From: an uncultured bacterium
Lineage (GTDB): Bacteria; Patescibacteriota; Minisyncoccia; Phycocordibacterales; PALSA-1337
Direction of reading: 5' to 3'
Assembly (NCBI GenBank): GCA_903826185.1
Contig: CAIKDL010000022.1
Coordinates: forward strand, 1 to 6,320
DNA: 6,320 nt
Position 1 is the first letter of the stretch. Each line of letters starts with the position of its first letter. Below, piece after piece: positions 1-4,993 of the stretch. The position numbers were made by a program, and so were the translations under genes. The notes under the pieces were generated by a model. It had not been told where the DNA came from and searched no databases. It worked only from the letters and a program-made list of their open reading frames with translations.

Positions 1-72
1 AATCAGGACAGCTTTATTTACTCACTTAGGTCAGGCCTCGAGACATACCTCGTGGGCTCTGCCCCGAGGTAA
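1..72 (+). CDS. 3' end of a probable upstream gene (partial, unknown product)
   Basis: Frame 1 is open from the window edge to a TAA at 70-72, giving 23 residues that end in LVGSAPR. The stop overlaps a GAGGT motif (66-70) that could serve as ribosome binding site for the next gene, an arrangement typical of translationally coupled neighbours. That overlap is the main reason to believe the frame. Frame 2 is also open at the edge, to a TGA at 74-76, and is the frame of the next gene, so the choice is not certain. The peptide is too short for a family call. It could be an earlier gene of the same operon or a chance open stretch. Confidence 0.3.
   Translation, partial: NQDSFIYSLRSGLETYLVGSAPR
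47..70 (+). promoter_or_regulatory. Stable hairpin that includes the GAGGT ribosome-binding motif
   Basis: ACCTCG (47-52) pairs with CGAGGT (65-70). After one bulged T at 53, GGGC (54-57) pairs with GCCC (61-64), leaving a three-base loop. The right arm contains GAGGT, the only Shine-Dalgarno-like motif ahead of the binding-protein gene, so the folded form would hide it. A second CCTCG at 36-40 could pair with the same CGAGG, giving a mutually exclusive fold. No T-run follows, so it is not a typical terminator. The pairing is seen; a regulatory role is inferred. Confidence 0.4.
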
Positions 73-100
73 TTGATTTATTTCTATTATTGGCCTGGCC

Positions 101-1153
101 ATGTTTGGACTGGTCAAAAATGCTAATACTGACACTAAAACCATTAAAATAGGGGCTATTTTACCAATGGTCGGTACACAAGCTTTCGCCGGTGAAGGTA
201 TGAGGAATGCTTTAGAGATGGCATTACATGATCTGGAGACAGCTCAAAATACTGGAAGTGGTTTGAAATTGAAATACAAGTATGAACTCGTGATAGCAAA
301 TAACAACTTCACTGCCAAAGACTCAATAAGTGCCGCTGAAAAGCTTATAGATGTAGACAAAGTCTCTGCTATTATCGATGCTTATGCTCCTGTCGGTAAT
401 GCAGTTTCACCAATCGCGGAAAAGGCTCATGTTGTACACATAGATGTGGCTTTTGATCCAAAAATAGCCGAAGGCGATTACAATTTTCTCTTATTTACCA
501 CCCCCGATACGGCAACTCGTTCATTCTTCGCTGAAATGCAGAAAAAAGGATTGCATACACTCGGCATTTTCAGGGTGAATAATCAAGGAATATACTCTGT
601 CTACACTGCTATGGAAAATCTGGCTAGCCAGTATGGTGTTACCGTTGTTTCCGACCAGATGTTCCAGCCCGGCGAGAGAGATTTTAAGAGTATTATTGCG
701 AAAAACTCTGTTATTAAGCCGGATTTATATGTTTTGCTGGCCCTGTCACCAGAACTTGAGATCCTGGCTAAGCAGCTTCAAGATCAAAACATTCACAATA
801 TATCGTCGACTATATATTTCGAGTTGGCCAAGGATAAAAGCGTGTTTGAGGGATTGTGGTCAGTTGGTTACGGAGAAATATCCTCGAGTTTTATGGATAA
901 ATACAAAGCCACCTATAACAGAGAGGTAACGTTTGGTGTACCAAATGTCTACGACGCATTTAATGTTGTTGTGCAATCGGCAGAATCGTATAGCGGTGTA
1001 GATAAACCATCACCAGAATATATTGCTAATAAAATCCAAGGAATAGGTGATTTTACTGGTGTACTAGGTAAGCTCCATGTTGATCCTGCAGGAATAATCG
1101 ATACACCAACCTCAATAAAGGTTGTAAAAGATGGTCGTTTGGTAATTGAGTAA
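101..1153 (+). CDS. ABC transporter substrate-binding protein, LivJ/LivK type (periplasmic binding fold type 1)
   Basis: This is a solute receptor of the branched-chain amino-acid binding family (Peripla_BP_6), which normally captures amino acids or small organic ligands outside the membrane for an ABC importer. The N-terminal strand reads KIGAILPMVG (residues 16-25), followed by FAGEGMRNALEMAL, the classic first helix of the family. Next come SAAEKLIDVDKVSAI (77-91) and SPIAEKAHVV (103-112). GERDFKSII (191-199) begins the second lobe, and the end has FTGVLGKLHVDPAG and VVKDGRLV. Length (350) is normal. The start is doubtful. Upstream of ATG 101 the frame stays open to a TGA at 74-76 and encodes a hydrophobic run (FISIIGLAMFGLV in all), which looks like a short membrane anchor or signal core with no basic N-terminus. 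An ATT at 80 lies nine bases after GAGGT and could be a rare start; ATG 101 has no nearby binding site. No permease or ATPase gene is in the window, so the ligand is unknown. Confidence 0.88.
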   Translation: MFGLVKNANTDTKTIKIGAILPMVGTQAFAGEGMRNALEMALHDLETAQNTGSGLKLKYKYELVIANNNFTAKDSISAAEKLIDVDKVSAIIDAYAPVGNAVSPIAEKAHVVHIDVAFDPKIAEGDYNFLLFTTPDTATRSFFAEMQKKGLHTLGIFRVNNQGIYSVYTAMENLASQYGVTVVSDQMFQPGERDFKSIIAKNSVIKPDLYVLLALSPELEILAKQLQDQNIHNISSTIYFELAKDKSVFEGLWSVGYGEISSSFMDKYKATYNREVTFGVPNVYDAFNVVVQSAESYSGVDKPSPEYIANKIQGIGDFTGVLGKLHVDPAGIIDTPTSIKVVKDGRLVIE

Positions 1154-1156
1154 CCT

Positions 1157-1834
1157 TCATATCTTTTCTAATCTCGCTTTGCCATTTTTATCTATGGCAA
1201 CAAAAGTGCATGGATGTTCGCAGAATGACCCCGAATTTATATAAAGGATGCCATTTTTTGTACCCATATGTGGTATGTGAGTGTGAGAACAAATGATGAT
1301 ATCAGCTTTTTTGTGAGCGGCATGCTTCGTGGCCAGGTTCTTTTGTCGACCAGAGGTAATACCAAGGAGGCGCTTGCTGAACTTTTTTACTATCATGGCA
1401 GATTCCTGGTCTTGGCCATCAAGTTTCTGTAAATTATAAAAAATATTGGCAAAAATACGTGAGGTCATGGGCACGTGCGTGACAAAGGGATCGAATTGGT
1501 CTCCATGAAGACATAGAATCCTTTTGGTACCAATCGTGAATAGATAATCATCCTTGATTTCCACGCCCATATTTTTAACTATATTGTCGAGCTCGCGGCC
1601 ATGGTTGCCTCCGACGAGTATTACGTCTTTTTTGCGCGCCAAATCGGCTAGAATGGAGATAAGATACCAATGATCCTTACTAAAAGCCTTAGTTACCTTC
1701 GAGTCGAAAAGATCCCCATTAATGATAAGAGTCTTAAAACTAGCCGTTTCTAGCAACTCTATAACCTTTTCCGTGCGACAGATCTTCGATCCGATATGAA
1801 TATCGCTGATAAGTAGAGTATGGCATTCGGTCAT
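1157..1834 (-). CDS. Calcineurin-like metallophosphoesterase (LpxH-like group)
   Basis: This is a two-metal phosphoesterase of 225 residues. Motifs appear in the family order: SDIHIG (D11, H13), NGDLFD (D41, D44), GGNHG (N77, H78), LHGDQFD (H110, D112) and CSHTHIPH (H184, H186), which together supply the expected metal ligands. The HGDQFD and SHTHIPH spacing resembles UDP-2,3-diacylglucosamine hydrolases and related YfcE-like enzymes. The usual GNHD/E carries Gly79 instead of the acid. No lipid A genes are visible, so LpxH activity should not be assumed; the substrate is unknown. No signal peptide or membrane segment is seen, so it is probably cytoplasmic. The start at 1834 is forced, because ATGs just upstream hit a stop within a few codons. 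It sits about ten bases from the -10 element, so the mRNA may be leaderless. The gene ends in TGA, three bases from the convergent binding-protein gene. Confidence 0.88.
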   Translation of the reverse strand: MTECHTLLISDIHIGSKICRTEKVIELLETASFKTLIINGDLFDSKVTKAFSKDHWYLISILADLARKKDVILVGGNHGRELDNIVKNMGVEIKDDYLFTIGTKRILCLHGDQFDPFVTHVPMTSRIFANIFYNLQKLDGQDQESAMIVKKFSKRLLGITSGRQKNLATKHAAHKKADIIICSHTHIPHMGTKNGILYINSGSFCEHPCTFVAIDKNGKARLEKI

Positions 1835-1843
1835 GGCATGGCC

Positions 1844-1852
1844 ATTATAGCA
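1844..1852 (-). promoter_or_regulatory. Extended -10 promoter for the metallophosphoesterase gene
   Basis: The minus strand reads TGCTATAAT, a perfect -10 hexamer with the TGn extension. The ATG lies ten bases downstream of the hexamer, so transcription should start within about 0-4 bases of the start codon. The normal -35 position is occupied by the HU terminator hairpin and no -35 hexamer is seen, which fits an extended -10 promoter. Confidence 0.6.
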
Positions 1853-1853
1853 G

Positions 1854-1878
1854 AAAACAAAAAACCGCCTTATGGCGG
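1854..1878 (-). terminator. Intrinsic terminator of the HU gene
   Basis: On the minus strand CCGCC, loop ATAA, GGCGG is followed by TTTTTTGTTTT. The stem is short (5 bp) but all G-C, with a good U-tract. It lies 68 bases past the HU stop. The U-tract runs almost directly into the -10 element of the next gene. Confidence 0.7.
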
Positions 1879-1945
1879 CCTCTTGTTCGATAGTAGTAAA
1901 GCTAAACGAGCGTGGTCGACAGGCTTATCTGGCTTTACTTGAGAT

Positions 1946-2218
1946 TTATTTAACTGCGTCCTTAAGAGCCTTTGCGGCGCGGAACTTAGGAACCTTCATG
2001 GCTGGGACCTTGATGGCCTCACCGGTGCGAGGGTTACGAGCTTCACGAGCGGCACGCTGCTTTACTGAGAAGATACCAAGACCAGCGATCGAAACCTCGT
2101 CGCCCTTCTTCAAGGACTCGATTATCGAGTTGATCATAGTCTCGACTGCTTGCTCGGCTTGTACCTTTGTACCTCCGAGAACTCCGTGAACTGCTTCTAC
2201 AATGCTTGCTTTGTTCAT
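1946..2218 (-). CDS. hup: HU-family nucleoid DNA-binding protein
   Basis: This is a small dimeric architectural protein that bends and compacts DNA in the nucleoid. The 90-residue length is standard for HU/IHF. The N-terminal helices read MNKASIVEAV and the dimerisation region contains GDEVSIAGLGIF (39-50), matching the family's GFGTF turn. The beta-arm carries RNPRTGE (61-67), where Pro63 is the residue that intercalates into DNA, followed by IKVPAMKVPKFRAAKALKDAV. HU is preferred over IHF from overall resemblance; a single window cannot separate them fully. ATG 2218 matches the conserved MNK start. No Shine-Dalgarno sequence precedes it (the minus strand reads AGAACAAAA before ATG). It is monocistronic, with its own promoter and terminator. 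Confidence 0.95.
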   Translation of the reverse strand: MNKASIVEAVHGVLGGTKVQAEQAVETMINSIIESLKKGDEVSIAGLGIFSVKQRAAREARNPRTGEAIKVPAMKVPKFRAAKALKDAVK

Positions 2219-2264
2219 TTTTGTTCTATTAATGCTAATAAATACCCTAACGGACTATGGTCAC

Positions 2265-2292
2265 ATTATATATTAAGCCGTATTTTAGGCAA
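2265..2292 (-). promoter_or_regulatory. Probable promoter of the HU gene
   Basis: The minus strand has a perfect TATAAT (2270 to 2265) preceded by TTGCCT (2292 to 2287, 4/6 match to TTGACA) with a 16-base spacer. Transcription would start near 2258, giving a leader of about 40 bases that lacks a Shine-Dalgarno motif. Confidence 0.55.
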
Positions 2293-2295
2293 TAG

Positions 2296-2324
2296 GTGAC
2301 GAAAGTGCGTAAACTGTGCATAAT
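2296..2324 (+). promoter_or_regulatory. Possible upstream promoter of the 175-residue gene
   Basis: GTGACG (2296-2301, 4/6) and CATAAT (2319-2324, 5/6) are separated by 17 bases. It could act in tandem with the promoter at 2350-2378. Neither hexamer is perfect, so chance is possible. Confidence 0.3.
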
Positions 2325-2349
2325 AAATGGCTTAAAATGGTGGGGAATG

Positions 2350-2378
2350 TTGACAAGGCGCCTCACTGGTGCCATATT
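2350..2378 (+). promoter_or_regulatory. Probable promoter of the 175-residue gene, with an inverted repeat in its spacer
   Basis: A perfect TTGACA (2350-2355) is followed after 17 bases by CATATT (2373-2378, 4/6). The spacer is largely an inverted repeat, GGCGCC (2357-2362) with GGTGCC (2368-2373) around TCACT, a plausible operator position. Transcription would start near 2385, leaving a leader of about 160 bases before ATG 2545. Confidence 0.5.
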
Positions 2379-2423
2379 TGGCTAGTATTTCAGGTCTTTC
2401 CAAATAGTGAATACTGGTTTATA

Positions 2424-2476
2424 TATCTCAGCAGCGTTTTGCCCATCATTTTGGTGGCCAAAATGCTGCTGAGATA
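2424..2476 (+). repeat. Long near-perfect hairpin (18-bp arms) in the leader of the 175-residue gene
   Basis: TATCTCAGCAGCGTTTTG (2424-2441) is complementary to CAAAATGCTGCTGAGATA (2459-2476), with a single G-T wobble and a 17-base loop. No T-run follows on either strand, so it is not a simple terminator. It lies between the predicted start of transcription and the ribosome binding site. It could be a cis-regulatory mRNA structure, an mRNA-stabilising stem, a protein-binding site or a small repeat insertion. The structure is certain from the sequence; the role is not. Confidence 0.75.
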
Positions 2477-2527
2477 GCAGATATGGTTGCATTTCACTCT
2501 ATGACGGAGTGCGATGTCCATAAACCT

Positions 2528-2535
2528 GAGAGGGG
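2528..2535 (+). promoter_or_regulatory. Strong ribosome binding site (GAGAGGGG)
   Basis: GAGAGGGG ends nine bases before ATG 2545 and decides that start over the in-frame ATG at 2560. It is the clearest Shine-Dalgarno motif in the window; HU, rny and the phosphoesterase lack one. Confidence 0.7.
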
Positions 2536-2544
2536 TTATAAAAA

Positions 2545-3072
2545 ATGAACGAAACGACGATGGTGCACGGCGAGTTGATCGATAGAAGGAAGATTAAGCG
2601 TATTGGCGCGCTTGGCGTACAAGGGCTTGAGACGTTAAGGCTTGTACTTGGCGAGAAGTTTGGTGAGGAGGTCCACTGGATTCATTACAATGTAGGCCTC
2701 GGCAACGTTCGGGATGCCCTCTTTGACCGGGGAAAAGTCGCTGGCAGGCTATTCGTGAAGGTTTATATCGACGCTCTGTTTTTCCCGATCGGGATTGAGA
2801 AACCGGACCGTCCTTACAAGAGGACTACACCATACACCCCAGGAGTCGGCGCAGATGTGCTCATGATCAGCTCTGATAATGGCGCCACCTGGACTCCAGC
2901 GATGGTTAATGTCATGTTGTCTGGAATCCAACTTGGTGACGTGTGTTGGTTTGAGCAGGATCTTCCCGGTACGTCCCCATTGAAGGAGATCGCGGCTCTC
3001 TTCAACAAGTTTCGTCCCGTTCCACAATCGCCTTCCAGGCTCGAGCCGTTCAGTGTGCCGGATGAACTGTGA
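2545..3072 (+). CDS. Hypothetical protein, 175 residues (orphan)
   Basis: I do not recognise the family. The gene looks real: it has a promoter, a strong ribosome binding site, a TGA stop and an intrinsic terminator about 20 bases after the stop. The protein is soluble-looking, with no signal peptide or membrane helix. The N-terminal third is charged (RRKIKR at 14-19), then a mixed region with HWIHYNV (44-50) and LFVKVYIDALFFPIG (69-83) suggests beta strands. SSDNGATW (109-116) matches the Asp-box pattern SxDxGxxW found in sialidase/BNR propeller blades, but one copy alone may be coincidence. There is one cysteine (134) and a proline-rich tail (158-172). Sampled stretches have 50-58% GC, against about 33-50% in the binding-protein, phosphoesterase and rny genes, so recent transfer is possible. 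It is monocistronic, divergent from HU and convergent with rny. Confidence 0.75.
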   Translation: MNETTMVHGELIDRRKIKRIGALGVQGLETLRLVLGEKFGEEVHWIHYNVGLGNVRDALFDRGKVAGRLFVKVYIDALFFPIGIEKPDRPYKRTTPYTPGVGADVLMISSDNGATWTPAMVNVMLSGIQLGDVCWFEQDLPGTSPLKEIAALFNKFRPVPQSPSRLEPFSVPDEL

Positions 3073-3092
3073 CCGTTTTTGGTAGTAGTTTT

Positions 3093-3133
3093 GGAGACAT
3101 CTAGTGGCTTATGCGCCGGATGTCTCCTTTTTT
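3093..3133 (+). terminator. Intrinsic terminator of the 175-residue gene
   Basis: GGAGACATC (3093-3101) pairs perfectly with GATGTCTCC (3119-3127), followed at once by six T. A small inner GGC/GCC stem may stack inside the loop. It begins 20 bases after the stop codon. The opposite strand lacks a U-tract, so it is one-directional. Confidence 0.85.
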
Positions 3134-3176
3134 GTTGCATGAGCGACGCCGAATCGATATGAAATTTACACATAAA

Positions 3177-3203
3177 CACAAAGCCGCCCCACGGCGGCTT
3201 GTG
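3177..3203 (-). terminator. Hairpin terminator of rny
   Basis: AGCCGCC (3182-3188) pairs with GGCGGCT (3193-3199) around a CCAC loop. CACA (3177-3180) pairs with TGTG (3200-3203) around a bulged A, making 11 bp. It lies 17 bases past the rny stop. The tract after it on the minus strand is only T-enriched and interrupted by G and A, so termination may be less efficient than at the other terminators here. Confidence 0.6.
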
Positions 3204-3220
3204 GCGTATATATTTAGTTA

Positions 3221-4750
3221 TTACCTAGCAAACTCCACAGTCCTTGTCTCACGAATCACGATAACCTTGATCTCGCCGGGATATTTGAGGTCTTTTTCTA
3301 TCTTAAGGGCTATTTCACGAGCCATGTTCTTGGATTCCACATCGCCCAGCTCCTCGGCTTTGACGAAGACGCGGATTTCACGACCGGCCTGGAGAGCGTA
3401 AGCTTTTTCTATGCCTTTGAATGAAGTAGCAATGGCTTCGAGGTCACCCAAACGCTTGAGATAATTCTCGACGTTATCACGGCGAGCACCTGGACGAGCG
3501 CCGGATATGGCATCAGCTGTTTGAACGATACGGGACTCGATAGTTTCATAAGGATATTCCTCATGATGGGCCTGCATGGCCTTGATAACTTCTTCTGGGG
3601 CGCCGAACTTCTGTAATATGCGGCGGCCGATTTCGACGTGTGTACCGGAAACTTCATGGTCGAGGGCCTTGCCGATATCATGGAGAAGGGCACCGGCTTT
3701 GGCGACTTGGACATTGGCGCCAAGCTCTTCTGCGATCATTCCAGCGATGTGAGCCATTTGCACGGAGTGCATAAGGACATTCTGGCCATAGCTGGTGCGG
3801 AAATGTAGACGACCAAGGATGAGCAATATGCGAGGATCGAGACCGATGACACCACATTCGTAAGCGGCTTGTTCACCTTTTTCTTTGATGGTTTTGTTAA
3901 TGTCTTGCTTGGCTTTTTCGACAACCTGTTCGATGCGCGATGGCTGTATACGGCCATCTTTCAAGAGTTCCTCAAGAGCTAGACGAGCTACATGACGACG
4001 TACTGGATCGAATGAAGAGATAGTGATGGCACCTGGTGTGTCATCGACAAGCACTTCGACGCCAGTGATGCGCTCGAACGACTTGATGTTGCGACCCTCC
4101 TTACCGATAATCTTGCCCTTCACATCATCACTCGGTATTGGTACGACCGTGGACATGACATCCGAGGCCACTGAAGAGGCCAGACGCTGTATGGAGACGG
4201 CCAAAATATCCCTGGCTTTATTTTCCAAGAGCTCTTCACCTTGAGTATCGAGCTTGTTCATGCGAACCATGATATCTTCCTCGTAATTTTTCTCAGCAGT
4301 CTTGATGACCTCATCTTTAGCCTGTTCTGTAGTGAGGCGTGCGACTTTCTCGATGGCTGTTTTGCGGTCTTGTTCGAGCTTGTCGGCTTGTTCGCGTATG
4401 GCTTTGATTTCTGTGACACGCTGCTTGACCAATTCAACCTCTTTGTCTAGGTCAACTTGGCGTTTGTCGAGGAAATCCTCCTTCTTTATGAGGCGATCTT
4501 CTGTCTGACGAACTTTATCTTCTTTCTCTTTTATTTCTATTCTGGCCACGTCCAGGATCTTGGCAGTTTTGGCTTCGGCTTCGGCTGTAATCTTCTTTGC
4601 GTCTTCCTTGGCAGTCAAGAGCATCTCCTTGATTTCGAGCTCCATGGAGCCCTTCTTTCCTAGGGAAATGATCAGACGTAAGTAGTAACCGACAGCCACA
4701 CCGACGATTCCTGCAATGGAGAGGAATAGTGCGACTAGTTTTAATGACAT
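3221..4750 (-). CDS. rny: Ribonuclease Y
   Basis: This is the membrane-anchored endoribonuclease that begins bulk mRNA decay in many bacteria lacking RNase E. All parts are present in the usual order. An N-terminal membrane helix (about residues 3-29) is followed by a long charged coiled coil (about 35-190), rich in Lys/Glu. A KH RNA-binding domain has GKIIGKEGRNIKSF (212-225, GKEG loop 216-219). The HD phosphohydrolase domain includes H328 (LMHSVQMAHIAG), the H357-D358 pair in LLHDIGKALDHE, H371, H395-H396 in QAHHEEYP and D413 in TADAISGARPGARR. The C-terminal domain ends IRVFVKAEELGDVES...YPGEIKVIVIRETR. Length (509) is close to the 520 residues of the Bacillus enzyme. Start 4750 gives a short cytoplasm-free N-terminus as usual; no Shine-Dalgarno motif is visible. 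It is monocistronic and converges on the 175-residue gene. Key residues are intact, so it should be active. Confidence 0.97.
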   Translation of the reverse strand: MSLKLVALFLSIAGIVGVAVGYYLRLIISLGKKGSMELEIKEMLLTAKEDAKKITAEAEAKTAKILDVARIEIKEKEDKVRQTEDRLIKKEDFLDKRQVDLDKEVELVKQRVTEIKAIREQADKLEQDRKTAIEKVARLTTEQAKDEVIKTAEKNYEEDIMVRMNKLDTQGEELLENKARDILAVSIQRLASSVASDVMSTVVPIPSDDVKGKIIGKEGRNIKSFERITGVEVLVDDTPGAITISSFDPVRRHVARLALEELLKDGRIQPSRIEQVVEKAKQDINKTIKEKGEQAAYECGVIGLDPRILLILGRLHFRTSYGQNVLMHSVQMAHIAGMIAEELGANVQVAKAGALLHDIGKALDHEVSGTHVEIGRRILQKFGAPEEVIKAMQAHHEEYPYETIESRIVQTADAISGARPGARRDNVENYLKRLGDLEAIATSFKGIEKAYALQAGREIRVFVKAEELGDVESKNMAREIALKIEKDLKYPGEIKVIVIRETRTVEFAR

Positions 4751-4897
4751 ATGCGAATGTGATCCGCTCTTTCAGAGACTATGGCGATATGGTTATTTTA
4801 TGAGGCTTTATCAGGGAATTTTGGCTATCAGATCGATGAAAGTTCATAATGTTTTAAATCACTAAGGCTTAAAAAAGCGAAATCAAAAATTAAATTG

Positions 4898-4915
4898 GTA
4901 ACATACGTATGGTAC
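4898..4915. repeat. 18-base palindrome upstream of rny
   Basis: CATACGTATG (4902-4911) is a perfect 10-base palindrome. One mismatch out, GTA (4898-4900) and TAC (4913-4915) extend the symmetry to 18 bases. It lies about 150 bases before the rny start, in an AT-rich gap without genes. It could be an operator for a dimeric repressor; no regulator is recognised nearby. Confidence 0.35.
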
Positions 4916-4937
4916 AACATGGTGGGTTTTTGCGCAA

Positions 4938-4943
4938 ATTATA
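4938..4943 (-). promoter_or_regulatory. Possible -10 element for rny, next to the preceding terminator
   Basis: The minus strand has a perfect TATAAT two bases after the U-tract of the 172-residue gene's terminator. The -35 position falls inside the terminator hairpin and no TGn extension is present, so it is weaker than the parallel case before the phosphoesterase. It would give a leader of about 180 bases for rny containing the 4898-4915 palindrome. Confidence 0.3.
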
Positions 4944-4944
4944 T

Positions 4945-4976
4945 AAAAAAATCCGGCCGCGAGGTGCGCGACCGGA
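4945..4976 (-). terminator. Strong intrinsic terminator of the 172-residue gene
   Basis: On the minus strand TCCGGTCGCG, loop CACCT, CGCGGCCGGA forms a 10-bp stem with one wobble pair, followed directly by seven T. It starts 17 bases after the TAG stop. Its direction supports the minus-strand reading of the gene at 4994-5512 over the long antisense frame there. Confidence 0.88.
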
Positions 4977-4993
4977 GGTAAGACAGGAACAGG

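Larger units (their letters stand above)
2219..2544. other. Divergent intergenic region between HU and the 175-residue orphan gene
   Basis: These 326 bases contain no convincing coding frame. They hold the HU promoter (leftward), one or two sigma-70-like promoters (rightward), an inverted repeat between the -35 and -10 of the second of these, a long hairpin at 2424-2476, a small hairpin CACTC/GAGTG (2495-2511) and the ribosome binding site of the next gene. The region is unusually feature-rich compared with the other gaps here. Confidence 0.6.

Noticed and set aside
2..112. Reading through TGA at 74-76 as glycine (Gracilibacteria/SR1 code) to extend the binding protein
   Set aside because: TGA ends the phosphoesterase and the 175-residue gene sensibly, and the sequence before the TGA does not resemble a signal peptide.
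633..929. Alternative frame inside the binding-protein gene
   Set aside because: The overlapping frame encodes a recognised family over its whole length; this one has no family features.
1872..2189. Plus-strand open frame opposite HU
   Set aside because: It is the antisense shadow of a clearly recognised HU gene and has no ribosome binding site.
2424..2476. The leader hairpin read as a rho-independent terminator
   Set aside because: No T-run follows it on either strand, and it lies downstream of a promoter and ahead of a gene.
4800..4865. 21-residue plus-strand frame (ATG to TAA) in the gap upstream of rny
   Set aside because: It has no ribosome binding site or promoter and its composition is that of AT-rich non-coding DNA.
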